Of a stretch of 64,000 nucleotides of DNA, positions 16,507 to 24,520 are shown one piece after another. This stretch comes from Rhodovulum sp. P5 (GTDB taxonomy: Bacteria; Pseudomonadota; Alphaproteobacteria; Rhodobacterales; Rhodobacteraceae). The notes beneath the pieces are model-generated. The model made no database searches and had not been told where the DNA came from. It worked only from the letters and a program-made list of their open reading frames with translations. Where the stretch lies: positions 889,501 to 953,500 of the forward strand of contig NZ_CP015039.1 in the NCBI RefSeq assembly GCF_002079305.1, read 5' to 3'. Numbering within the stretch: position 1 is the stretch's first letter; each line of letters begins with the position of its first letter. A program made the translations under genes and the position numbers.

Positions 16507-17550
16507 ATGACTTTCCGCACGGTGCTTGCCGGAACGACGGCCCTTTTCATCGGACAGGCCGCGTGGGCGGCGGATCCGGATCTTCTGGTGTTTGACTATT
16601 CGGGGTTCGAGGATCCCGCCTTCCACACGAAATATGCTGCAAAACATGGCCAACCGCCCAGCTTTACCTTCTTCGGGGACGAGGAAGAGGCCTTTCAGAA
16701 GCTGCGCTCGGGCTTTCGGGCCGATGTCAGCCATGTCTGCGCAGGGTCGGTCAACAAATGGGTCGAATCCGGCATTCTTGAACCCTGGGACATCGCCAGG
16801 ATCGAGGCCTGGGGCGATCTGAACGCCGACCTGACCGGCACGGACGTCGCCGATACCGGGCAGCAGGTCTATTTCATTCCCTCCGATTTCGGCTCCACCG
16901 CCATTGCCTACAACACCGATGAGGTCCCGGCGGAGGATGTCGCCACGCTCGACGTCTTCAAGAACCCCAAATATGCGGGCCGCGTGACCCTGCCCGACAA
17001 TGTCGATGATGCCTATGCGCTGGCCTATCTGGCAACCGGCACGACAAACTGGACGAACGCCACCGAGGCGCAGTTCAAGGCGGCCTCCGACTGGCTGCGC
17101 GAGGTGCATCCCAACCTGCGCACCTACTGGGTGGATCCGGCGGAACTGGCGCAGCTTCTGGCCTCGGGCGAGGTTCTGGTCGCCTGGGCTTGGAACGAAA
17201 CGCTGCCGACCATGGCCGAGGAAGGTTTCCCGATCGGGTTCGCCCGGGAACCCAAGGAGGGCTCGTCCCTCTGGCTGTGCGGCTATGTCAATCTCAAGGA
17301 TGGCGAAGGGTCGGAAGACAAGGCGTACGACTTCATGAACGCGCTTCTCGACCCGTCCTCGACCATGGCGCTGCTGGATGCGGGCTATGGCCACTCCAAC
17401 GCTGCCGCGATGGATGGCGTCGGGTACGAGGCTTTGACCGCAGTCGGGCTTGGCCCGATCTCCGCACCGGTTCTGGCGCAACTGCCGATGCCGGGCGAGT
17501 TGCGGGAAAAACAGGCTGCGGAGTTCGAGAAGATCAAGGCGGGCTTCTGA
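16507..17550 (+). CDS. Orphan extracellular solute-binding protein (PotD/spermidine-putrescine-like)
   Basis: 347 residues with a signal peptide (about 1-21, cut near AWA-AD) and a periplasmic-binding fold. The conserved pattern of polyamine-type binding proteins is present: LVFDYSGFEDPAFH at the N-terminus, IPSDFGSTAIAYNTDEV in the hinge region, and WAWNETLPTMAEEGFP. An ATP-binding or permease gene would be expected next to it, but none is present; the flanks are a DinB protein (divergent) and a sulfurtransferase. The ligand could be a polyamine, an amino acid derivative or something else. The GGGGAAGACGAC ribosome site fixes the start. A terminator follows. Confidence 0.88.
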   Translation: MTFRTVLAGTTALFIGQAAWAADPDLLVFDYSGFEDPAFHTKYAAKHGQPPSFTFFGDEEEAFQKLRSGFRADVSHVCAGSVNKWVESGILEPWDIARIEAWGDLNADLTGTDVADTGQQVYFIPSDFGSTAIAYNTDEVPAEDVATLDVFKNPKYAGRVTLPDNVDDAYALAYLATGTTNWTNATEAQFKAASDWLREVHPNLRTYWVDPAELAQLLASGEVLVAWAWNETLPTMAEEGFPIGFAREPKEGSSLWLCGYVNLKDGEGSEDKAYDFMNALLDPSSTMALLDAGYGHSNAAAMDGVGYEALTAVGLGPISAPVLAQLPMPGELREKQAAEFEKIKAGF

Positions 17551-17578
17551 TTCCATTCTGACATGACCACGTTTCGAC

Positions 17579-17610
17579 GCGCCGCCCCACCCGGGCGGCG
17601 CAGTCTTTCT
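17579..17610 (+). terminator. Terminator after the solute-binding protein gene
   Basis: Perfect 9-bp stem GCGCCGCCC/GGGCGGCGC (17,579-17,587 with 17,593-17,601), 5-base loop, followed by AGTCTTTCT. It lies 29 bases after the stop. Confidence 0.75.
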
Positions 17611-17821
17611 GGCCGCACTTCCCCGACTTCTTTTTTCGAAACGTCGGGTCTTACGGTGTTCCCACGGTGCCGATGAAAGGCGGAATTCCTCCCATCGGCC
17701 GAAAATCGGTTAACACTAGGGTCTTTTCCCACCGTCCCGCTCTGGTAGAGTGAAAGCGCGCGACCTTGCGTCGCGCGCCTGTTCGCCACAGGTTCGCCCC
17801 AAGAACTGAGAGGTGACCGAC

Positions 17822-18781
17822 ATGACGACACATGTGCAACATCTGGCCTTTGCGCTTGCACTTCTGGGCACGCCCGTTGCGGCGGAAACGCAATTCGGGC
17901 CGCTGATCGACGCCCCCGGTCTGGCCGCCGCGCAGGACACGATCAATCCCCTGATCCTCGATATCCGCCCGGGGAAGGTGGAAGGCAGCGATCAGACCGT
18001 GTTTGAGGCGGGGCATATTCCCGGCGCCGTGGCTGCCCCCTACAACCTGTTCCGGGGACCGAAGGAAAACCCCGGACAACTGGTGCCCGAGGACCGGCTG
18101 ACCGAGGTCCTGCGCGCGGCGGGCGTAACGAAGGACCGGCCCACGGTGATCGTGTATCAAGGCCGCGACCAGTCCGATTTCGGGTCGGCCGCGCGGGTCT
18201 ACTGGACCTTGAAATCCAGCGGGGTCAGCCCGCTGGCCATCCTGAATGGCGGCATGAATGCGTGGGCTGCCGCCGGTCTTCCAGTCGAGACCGGGCCCGT
18301 GGCGGTCACAGCCAGCGACATCACCGTCAGCTTTTCCCACGAGTGGCTGGCCACGACCAGCGATGTCGAGGCCATCGTCGCGGGGCGCGAAAGTGCCGAG
18401 TTGATCGATGCCCGGCCGCAGACCTTCTGGGAGGGGAATGCGAAACATGCCGCGGCGACGAAACCCGGCACTCTGCCACAATCGCGCTATTTCTCGCAGG
18501 CGAACTGGTTCGGCGACAGCCAGCCGTCCTTCATCAAACCGGATCTGGTCGAAACGCTGGCCGCCCAGAACGGCTTTGCCCCGGACGATCAGCTCGTGTC
18601 GTTCTGCAATACCGGCCATTGGGCCGCGACCAACTGGTTCGCGCTGAGCGAGCTTGCGGGGATCGAGGGCACGCGGCTGTACCCCGACTCGATGGTCGGC
18701 TGGTCGACCTCGGGGCATGAGATGGCCAACGTGCCGGGACCGATCCGCAACCTCTTCAACAAGGTGACGGGCAAGTATTGA
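17822..18781 (+). CDS. Periplasmic two-domain rhodanese sulfurtransferase
   Basis: 319 residues with a signal peptide (about 1-20, cut near VAA-ET) and two rhodanese domains. The first (about 25-150) lacks a catalytic Cys; the second (about 165-300) has it in LVSFCNTGHWAATNW (about residue 262). This is the SseA/thiosulfate-sulfurtransferase layout, but exported. I prefer ATG 17,822 over GTG 17,813 because GAGAGGT is then well spaced. It is followed after 7 bases by a YeeE-type sulfur transporter, so a joint role in handling thiosulfate or sulfane sulfur in the periplasm is likely (inference). Confidence 0.9.
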   Translation: MTTHVQHLAFALALLGTPVAAETQFGPLIDAPGLAAAQDTINPLILDIRPGKVEGSDQTVFEAGHIPGAVAAPYNLFRGPKENPGQLVPEDRLTEVLRAAGVTKDRPTVIVYQGRDQSDFGSAARVYWTLKSSGVSPLAILNGGMNAWAAAGLPVETGPVAVTASDITVSFSHEWLATTSDVEAIVAGRESAELIDARPQTFWEGNAKHAAATKPGTLPQSRYFSQANWFGDSQPSFIKPDLVETLAAQNGFAPDDQLVSFCNTGHWAATNWFALSELAGIEGTRLYPDSMVGWSTSGHEMANVPGPIRNLFNKVTGKY

Positions 18782-18788
18782 GGATGGA

Positions 18789-19913
18789 ATGACCGACATG
18801 ACCCTGACGGCGCGGCAGGCGCCGCGTCTTCGGGGCCGCAGCCTCTCGATCCTTGCCATTGTCGTCGCCGCGCTGACGGTGGCGGCGATGGCAGGGCCCC
18901 GGTATGGGCTTCTGCTGCTGATCGGGCTGGGTCTGGGGGCAACGCTGGAAGGTCTGCGGTTCGGGTTCACCGGCCCCTGGCGGCGGATGATCCTGTTCCG
19001 CGACGCAACCGGGATCGTCACCCAGATGATCTGTATCGGTCTGATCGCGCTGGCCGCGTTTCCGATGCTGGCGGCCCATCCGACCGAACTGACCGGGGCC
19101 CATGCGCCGGTCGGCTATGCGATGGTCGGCGGGGCGTTCGTGTTTGGCGCCTGCATGCAGATCGTTCTGGGCTGCGGGTCGGGTACGCTGGTGAATGCCG
19201 GCAGCGGCAATGCCGTCAGCGCCCTCGCCCTGCCCTTCTTCGCCATCGGCAGCTTCTTCGGGGCCTATCACCTGACATGGTGGACGGGTCTCGGCAGCCT
19301 GCCGGTGGCGGTGCTCAGCGGCACGACGGGGTTGGCCCTGACCCTTGTGGCGCTGGCCGCCGTGGCTGGCGTGGCGCTGGCAATCGCCGAACCGGGCAAG
19401 CGGATGATGCCCAAGCGACTGTGGGCCGCGGCATTGATCATCGCAGCGCTCGCGATCCTGCACCTGGCCGTCGCCGGACAGCCATGGGGCGTGGTCTACG
19501 GTCTGGGCCTTTGGGTGGCCAAGGGCGCCACGGCTTTGGGGGCGGATCTGTCGGGGTCAGCCTTCTGGTCGGCGCCTTCCAATCAGGAACGCATCGCCGA
19601 AAGCGTGCTGACCGATGTCACCTCGCTAACGGATATCGGGCTGTTGGTGGGGGCGGCGCTGGCCGCGTGGTGGCGTGACGGGCTGACCGCGCAGGTCAAG
19701 GGCCATCCGGTCGGCGCATGGATCGCCGTGATCGTGGCGGGGTTCCTGCTGGGCTATTCTTCGCGCCTTGCCTTCGGCTGCAATATCGGGGCGTTCGTCA
19801 GCGGCATCTCGACCGGCTCGATCCACGGCTGGGCATGGTTCGCGGCGGCCTTCGTTGGGTCGTGGTACGGGATCAAGCTGCGCCCGTTCCTTGGGCTGGA
19901 GGCACGCAAATGA
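18789..19913 (+). CDS. YeeE/YedE family (TsuA-like) thiosulfate/sulfur transporter
   Basis: 374 residues with roughly ten membrane segments and the family's paired cysteine motifs: QIVLGCGSGTLVNAGSG (about residue 125) and RLAFGCNIGAFVSGISTGS (about residues 328-346). In characterised TsuA/YeeE these cysteines line the path through which thiosulfate is passed. The upstream exported rhodanese (7 bases away) and the downstream small exported protein (ATGA overlap) form one operon. In TsuA systems the cytoplasmic partner is TsuB, a TusA-type protein, which is absent here. Whether import or another sulfur species is involved is not determined. Confidence 0.9.
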   Translation: MTDMTLTARQAPRLRGRSLSILAIVVAALTVAAMAGPRYGLLLLIGLGLGATLEGLRFGFTGPWRRMILFRDATGIVTQMICIGLIALAAFPMLAAHPTELTGAHAPVGYAMVGGAFVFGACMQIVLGCGSGTLVNAGSGNAVSALALPFFAIGSFFGAYHLTWWTGLGSLPVAVLSGTTGLALTLVALAAVAGVALAIAEPGKRMMPKRLWAAALIIAALAILHLAVAGQPWGVVYGLGLWVAKGATALGADLSGSAFWSAPSNQERIAESVLTDVTSLTDIGLLVGAALAAWWRDGLTAQVKGHPVGAWIAVIVAGFLLGYSSRLAFGCNIGAFVSGISTGSIHGWAWFAAAFVGSWYGIKLRPFLGLEARK

Positions 19914-20080
19914 CCCGCCTGCCCGTCGTGCTGATCCTGCTTTGCGCCGTGGCGGGGTTTCTGGCCTTCGATCTGGCAAGCTCTCGCCCGCTCGACCCCT
20001 ATTCGGCGCCGCCGATGCTGGCCCTTGGTTCCGGGCAGGCTGTCAGCGGCGCCCATTGCGCCAGCCTTCCGGGGAAGTGA
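19910..20080 (+). CDS. Small exported or membrane-anchored protein with one terminal-region Cys
   Basis: A 56-residue protein starting MTRLPVVLILLCAVAGFLAF, a signal peptide or single membrane anchor, with a short tail ending SGAHCASLPGK. The ATG overlaps the yeeE stop by four bases (ATGA), strong evidence for a real coupled gene despite its size. The tail Cys could carry or exchange sulfur with the upstream rhodanese, but that is speculation. I recognise no family. Confidence 0.65.
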   Translation: MTRLPVVLILLCAVAGFLAFDLASSRPLDPYSAPPMLALGSGQAVSGAHCASLPGK

Positions 20081-20127
20081 CGGCAACGCGTATCGCGCTT
20101 GAACCGCGGCCGCGGCGCGCTTATGTT

Positions 20128-20455
20128 CAGCCTGTCTCGCAAGGGACTATGGCGATAAACGCGCCCGTAATAAGCGGATCGGACCCGGGGGCGGTACCCG
20201 GCGGCTCCACCAAACATCCCACATTGGCGGGATCATGGGGCCGAAACAGGATCGACGGACGTCTAAAGGGGTTAGCTTTTGCCCGGTGAGCTACCACCGT
20301 TATCGGTGCAAGCATGATAGTTGCCAATGACAACCGTGCTCCGGTGGCGCTGGCTGCGTAAGCAGTCCGCAAAACCAAATCTAAGCCCTTGCGTCTAGCA
20401 ACGTAAGGCGGGGTTCGCAGGCACCTGGCAACAGAAGCCTGCACTCTTCCCCGAA
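20128..20455 (+). ncRNA. ssrA: Two-piece (circularly permuted) tmRNA
   Basis: Alphaproteobacterial permuted tmRNA, which rescues stalled ribosomes and adds a degradation tag. The acceptor piece comes first and ends CGGCTCC-ACCA at 20,212, with encoded CCA. After a 24-base spacer the coding piece begins GGGGCCG at 20,237, exactly complementary (with one G-U) to CGGCTCC, giving a 7-bp acceptor stem, followed by AAACAGGATCGACGG. The tag frame starts at resume codon GCC 20,323 and reads ANDNRAPVALAA to TAA 20,359-20,361. A hairpin GCAGGC/GCCTGC (20,417-20,442) closes the coding piece. The outer ends are approximate. SspB, the tag adaptor, is encoded 4 kb downstream. Confidence 0.95.
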
Positions 20456-20772
20456 AAACATCCGCGCCATCTTTCCGTCGTCCGCCCGACTCGCGCCGAT
20501 GCGTGACCGTTGCTTGAGAGCCTTCCACGTTCACGTCAATCCGTGCAGGTGCGCCCCTGAAACCCGGCATGGAATAGAAATCGGAAACATGACGGTCCGC
20601 TGGGATTGTCTATCCGCTAAGCCCTTTTGGTTTTGGATGATGCGCTGTGCGTGGGTTAAGCTGCCCCATAACACACTCCCACATCCCGCCGTTCTCCCCA
20701 ACGCGAATTTCCCGTGAATACCCGTATCGCGGCGGCATTTTGAATGATACCATTTCAAACAGGGAGAGTATC
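20456..20772 (+). promoter_or_regulatory. Non-coding stretch between tmRNA and the exported-protein gene
   Basis: 317 bases without a supported gene. It must hold the promoter of the downstream gene; no clear -35/-10 pair stands out. Just before the start codon TGATAC (20,745-20,750) and GTATCA (20,768-20,773) could pair, placing the ribosome site in the loop and the A of the start codon in the stem. Confidence 0.4.
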
Positions 20773-21507
20773 ATGCAGCAAAATTTTCGCACCACAACCG
20801 GGGCCTTTGCGGCGGTCTTCGCGCTTGCCTGCGCGCCTGCCAGCGTCCACGCCACATCCCTGAGCGACCTTGTCGCCGGGGCCACGCTTGTCCTTGACGA
20901 CCTTGTCCTTTCGGATTTCGTGTTCATCGATCATCCGGACGCCAGCATCTTCCCCGATGACGTGATCATGACGGCCGACCGGATCGATCTGTCGCTGTCG
21001 GCCAGCGGCGAGGATGCGAAGCTCACCTTCGTGATCGATCCGCCAACCGGGCTTTCAATCGGTGGCAGCCTTGGGTTTTTCGAGTTCGCGGTGGATTTCA
21101 CCGCCTCGGTGGTCGCGCCGTCCCCCCGCACGATCATCGGCGCGGCCTTGGGGGACGGCGATCTGTTCGCCAGCGGCGACCGGGCAGACACGGCAGTAGA
21201 GTTCGCGCCGGGGGGCTTTTCCAACCCGGCCTTCGACACCATCGAAATTTACGAGGATCCCGGTTTCCTGGCAGAACCCTCTCGCACGGCCGATGCCACC
21301 GCCTTTGCCGGGACCAGCACGCTTCTGTTCGAAAGCAAGATCGACGGGATCACGCAAGCGGCGGGTGAGGTGGCGGGGCTGGGCACGTTCGCGCTGACCC
21401 TCGATCTCGACGGGCAGCCCCCGACACCGAACGTGCCGGGGCCGGCAACCCTGCCCCTGATGCTGGGGGCATTGGCCGGGCTTGGCCTGGTGCGCCGGCG
21501 CGGCTGA
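20773..21507 (+). CDS. Exported protein with PEP-CTERM-like sorting signal
   Basis: 244 residues with a signal peptide (MQQNFRTTTGAFAAVFALA, cut near VHA-TS), a beta-rich Asp/Ala/Gly body, and a C-terminus of PGPATLPLMLGALAGLG followed by RRR: motif, hydrophobic helix, basic end, the tripartite PEP-CTERM layout recognised by exosortases. No exosortase is in the window. Function is unknown; such proteins are usually cell-surface or matrix components. The AGGGAGA ribosome site sets ATG 20,773. A secreted tail-collar protein follows 48 bases later. Confidence 0.75.
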   Translation: MQQNFRTTTGAFAAVFALACAPASVHATSLSDLVAGATLVLDDLVLSDFVFIDHPDASIFPDDVIMTADRIDLSLSASGEDAKLTFVIDPPTGLSIGGSLGFFEFAVDFTASVVAPSPRTIIGAALGDGDLFASGDRADTAVEFAPGGFSNPAFDTIEIYEDPGFLAEPSRTADATAFAGTSTLLFESKIDGITQAAGEVAGLGTFALTLDLDGQPPTPNVPGPATLPLMLGALAGLGLVRRRG

Positions 21508-21555
21508 CGCGCCGCGGGATAAGAGCTTCAACAACCGCAAACAGGGAGAAACCCG

Positions 21556-22161
21556 ATGACCTATCCGACCAAACCGCTTTCGGCGGCCCTTTTGGCCTGC
21601 GCGGCGCTCTTGGCACCGCTGGCCGCGACGCCCGCCAAGGCCGGCGCCGAACCCTTCATCGGAGAGATCATGATGGTCGGGTACACCTTCTGCCCGCGCA
21701 GTTGGGCCGAGGCCAACGGGCAGCTCTTGCCGATCAGCGAATACTCGGCCCTGTTCTCGCTTTATGGCACGACATATGGCGGCGACGGGCGGACGACCTT
21801 TGCCCTGCCCGATCTGCGCGGGCGCGTTCCCATGCATGTCGGATCGGGGCCGGGCCTTTCGCCCTTCCAACTGGGCCAGAAGGGCGGCAGCGAGGCCAAC
21901 ACCCTGACCGCAAACCAGATGCCCCCACACACCCACAGCCTGAACGCCACCACGGCAGACGGGGGCAGTGGCGATCCGACCGGCAACCTGATGGCCGGCA
22001 CCGGGCGAACGGAAATCTACGCCGCCGGTTCGCCCAATGCGCAGATGTCCCGCGCGGCCGTCGGGTCCGCCGGCGGCGGACAGGCGGTCAACAACATGCA
22101 ACCGTTCCAGGTGCTGCGCTTCTGCGTCGCGCTGCAGGGCATCTTCCCGTCGCGAAACTGA
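21556..22161 (+). CDS. Exported phage tail-collar (MdpB-like) domain protein
   Basis: 201 residues. A signal peptide (about 1-29, cut near AKA-GA) precedes a full collar domain: PFIGEIMMVGYTFCPRSWAE, the ANGQLLPISEYSALFSLYGT block, TTFALPDLRGRVPMHVGSGPG, and QMPPHTHSLNA. This 'microcystin-dependent protein' family is named for MrpB/MdpB of cyanobacteria; related domains sit in phage tail fibres. No phage genes surround it, and the signal peptide points to a secreted host protein, perhaps a surface adhesin. The CAGGGAGAA ribosome site is strong. It is probably cotranscribed with the preceding PEP-CTERM-type gene. Confidence 0.85.
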   Translation: MTYPTKPLSAALLACAALLAPLAATPAKAGAEPFIGEIMMVGYTFCPRSWAEANGQLLPISEYSALFSLYGTTYGGDGRTTFALPDLRGRVPMHVGSGPGLSPFQLGQKGGSEANTLTANQMPPHTHSLNATTADGGSGDPTGNLMAGTGRTEIYAAGSPNAQMSRAAVGSAGGGQAVNNMQPFQVLRFCVALQGIFPSRN

Positions 22162-22247
22162 CGGTGGACCACCTGCTCCGGCCCATGTTCACGCTTCGCT
22201 AACCGTTTTGCGGGACAACGCAAACGTCAAGCGTGAGGCTGGAAAGC

Positions 22248-22673
22248 ATGGGCCGGATCAGACAACTGGAAGCGTGGTATCGTCGCGTCTACATCGACGG
22301 GGACATGGACGCCGTCGGCGATCTTTTCACCGAGAACATGCAGGAACAGGGCCTGATGCCGGGCATGCAGGTCAATCCTGCAGAGTTACAGGTTTTCGCC
22401 ACGGCCCTTGTTCATCTGGTAGAGGACCCGTCCATCCGGATCGTCAAGGCCATCGAGTCCGATGACTGGCTGTGCGCTCTGATCGAAACCGGGGGCACGC
22501 GGCCCGACGATGGCCGCCCTGTCCGCGCGATGGGTCAGCTTATGGCCCGGTTTGAGGGTGACCGCATTGCCGAAGCCTATAACAGCTTCGATTTCATTCA
22601 CCTGTTCGAGCAACTCGGGCTGCTGCCCGAGGACAGCGTCGCCATCGGGATGAGCGGCCAGAAAATCGGCTGA
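22248..22673 (+). CDS. SnoaL/NTF2-like fold protein
   Basis: 141 residues with the small cone-shaped NTF2 pattern: an N-terminal helix RIRQLEAWYRRVYIDGDMDAVGDLFTE-like (first part), a central strand region and a closing segment IAEAYNSFDFIHLFEQLGLLP. SnoaL-type proteins are polyketide cyclases, dehydratases or simply ligand binders; no catalytic pair can be assigned with confidence. I chose ATG 22,248; GTG 22,233 is possible. The next gene, ChrA, begins 14 bases after the stop but has no obvious functional link. Confidence 0.7.
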   Translation: MGRIRQLEAWYRRVYIDGDMDAVGDLFTENMQEQGLMPGMQVNPAELQVFATALVHLVEDPSIRIVKAIESDDWLCALIETGGTRPDDGRPVRAMGQLMARFEGDRIAEAYNSFDFIHLFEQLGLLPEDSVAIGMSGQKIG

Positions 22674-22687
22674 CCGCCGCGCATGTC

Positions 22688-23968
22688 ATGGCCGTGCCGC
22701 AATCGCGCGGCTATGTATCGGACATGGCCGGACCTACGCTGCCCGAGTTGACCCGCGTCTTCGCCCGTATCGGCATGCTGTCCTTCGGCGGACCGGCAGC
22801 GCAGATCGGTCTGATGCATCGGGAGCTTGTCGAAACCCGCAATTGGCTGGACGAAGACAGGTTCCTGCGGGCGCTCAGCTTCTGCATGCTTTTGCCCGGC
22901 CCCGAGGCGATGCAACTGGCGACCTATGCCGGTTGGCGCCTGAAAGGCACGACCGGCGGGCTGGTTGCCGGCAGCCTGTTCGTGATCCCCGGGGCACTGA
23001 TCGTTCTTGTCCTTGCCGCGGCCTATGCCCGATGGGGCGACGTACCGCTGGTGCAATCGCTGTTTCTGGGCGTGCAGGCGACGGTTGTGGTGGTCGTGTT
23101 GCAGGCCCTTGCCCGGCTGGGGCGGAAGGCCCTGAAGACACCGGCGCGATGGGCTCTTGCGGGTCTGTCCTTCGGTGCCCTTTACGCGCTGACGCTGCCG
23201 TTTCCCCTGATCATCGCGCTGGCCGCGGGCTATGGCTATCTCACCGCGCAGGGTGCGCCGGTACCGCGCACCGCGGGCGTGCCCCACCGCGGCAACACGG
23301 GCCGCACCGCGTTGACATGGGCCGGTCTGTGGCTTGGGCCGGTCGCGGCGCTCTGGCTCTTTGCCGATGGCATTCTTGCCCAAATCGCCCTCTTCTTTTC
23401 CAAACTGGCCATCCTGACCTTCGGGGGCGCTTACGCGGTCTTGGCGTGGATGGCGCAGGAGGTCGTGGCGCAGAAGGGATGGCTAACCCCCGATCAGATG
23501 ATCGATGCGCTGGGCCTTGCCGAAACCACGCCGGGGCCGCTGATCCTCGTGACCCAGTTCGTGGGGTTCCTGGCAGGGCATCAGGCGGGCGGCCTTTGGC
23601 TTGCCGTGGCTGCGGCGCTGGTCACGCTTTGGGTGACCTTCGTGCCGTGTTTCCTTTGGATCTTCACCGGCGCGCCCTTCATCGACCGCTTGGCCGGATT
23701 TCCGCGCCTGTCAGCGGCCCTTGACGCTGTGACGGCCGCGGTTGTCGGCGTGATCCTGAACCTGTCGCTGTGGTTTGCCGCCCATGTCGCCTTTGGCGAG
23801 TTGACCACCGTGACGGCCGGCATCTTTCACCTGACCGTCCCGGTCTGGAGCAGTTTCGAACCGCAAGCGGCCATCCTTGCCGGGTTGGCGGCCGTTCTGC
23901 TGGTCGGCCTGCGCTGGCCCCTGCCCGTGGTGCTGATCCTGATGGCGGCGGCGGGCGTCGCGCTCTGA
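22688..23968 (+). CDS. chrA: Chromate transporter, long-chain ChrA type
   Basis: 426 residues built of two homologous halves, each with the CHR signature: FGGPAAQIGLMHRELVE and LLPGPEAMQLATYAGWR in the first, FGGAYAVLAWMAQEVVAQ and TPGPLILVTQFVGFLAG in the second. About ten to twelve membrane helices. The family exports chromate using the proton-motive force; many homologues have no tested substrate. Neither ATG 22,688 nor ATG 22,724 has a good ribosome site, so the N-terminal 12 residues are uncertain. No chrB regulator lies nearby. Confidence 0.93.
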   Translation: MAVPQSRGYVSDMAGPTLPELTRVFARIGMLSFGGPAAQIGLMHRELVETRNWLDEDRFLRALSFCMLLPGPEAMQLATYAGWRLKGTTGGLVAGSLFVIPGALIVLVLAAAYARWGDVPLVQSLFLGVQATVVVVVLQALARLGRKALKTPARWALAGLSFGALYALTLPFPLIIALAAGYGYLTAQGAPVPRTAGVPHRGNTGRTALTWAGLWLGPVAALWLFADGILAQIALFFSKLAILTFGGAYAVLAWMAQEVVAQKGWLTPDQMIDALGLAETTPGPLILVTQFVGFLAGHQAGGLWLAVAAALVTLWVTFVPCFLWIFTGAPFIDRLAGFPRLSAALDAVTAAVVGVILNLSLWFAAHVAFGELTTVTAGIFHLTVPVWSSFEPQAAILAGLAAVLLVGLRWPLPVVLILMAAAGVAL

Positions 23969-24049
23969 AGGGCAAATTTTGCGCACCCCCTTTCCCTGTC
24001 ATCCGAATCCCCTATGCTAGGATCAGTTCAACCCAAAGGGTTTCCCACG

Positions 24050-24520
24050 ATGACCGACCGGATCGATTACGGCAATCTGATGCATGAGGCCATGCGCGGC
24101 CTGATCCGCAGGGTTCTGAGCGATGTCGAAGCGGGCGGACTGCCGGGGGAGCACCACTTCTTCATCACGCTCGACACAACTTATCCGGGTGTCGCGATCG
24201 CCGATTGGCTGCGCGAACGCTATCCGGACGAAATGACGGTGGTGATCCAGCACTGGTACGAAAACCTTGAGGTCGACGAAGACGGGTTTTCGGTGACGCT
24301 CAATTTCGGCGACAGCCCCGAACCGCTTTACATCCCGTTCGATGCGATCCGCACCTTCGTTGACCCGTCCGTCGAATTCGGCCTGCGGTTTGAAACGCAG
24401 GACAGCGGCGACGACGATGAGGATGACTTCGAGGACGACGAAGCCGCCCCCGAAGTCGTCGAGGCCGAGGAAGACCGCGGCGCGGCCGAAGTCGTCAGCC
24501 TCGACAAGTTCCGCAAGTAA
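24050..24520 (+). CDS. sspB: Alpha-type SspB adaptor (ClpXP specificity factor)
   Basis: 156 residues. The N-terminal domain (about 1-120) matches alphaproteobacterial SspB: IDYGNLMHEAMRGLIRRVL, LDTTYPGVAIADWLRERYPDEMTVVIQHWYENL, and FDAIRTFVDPSVEFGLRF. An acidic linker and a short C-terminal peptide, EVVSLDKFRK, form the ClpX-docking tail. SspB binds ssrA-tagged proteins and delivers them to ClpXP. ATG 24,050 follows AAAGGG; an earlier ATG would add 12 unrelated residues. The tmRNA gene that writes the tag lies about 3.6 kb upstream in this window. It is convergent with the next gene, the stops abutting. Confidence 0.94.
   Translation: MTDRIDYGNLMHEAMRGLIRRVLSDVEAGGLPGEHHFFITLDTTYPGVAIADWLRERYPDEMTVVIQHWYENLEVDEDGFSVTLNFGDSPEPLYIPFDAIRTFVDPSVEFGLRFETQDSGDDDEDDFEDDEAAPEVVEAEEDRGAAEVVSLDKFRK

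Noticed and set aside
20127..20570. A 147-codon minus-strand ORF
   Set aside because: It is the antisense of the tmRNA; the tag frame and acceptor stem explain this sequence.
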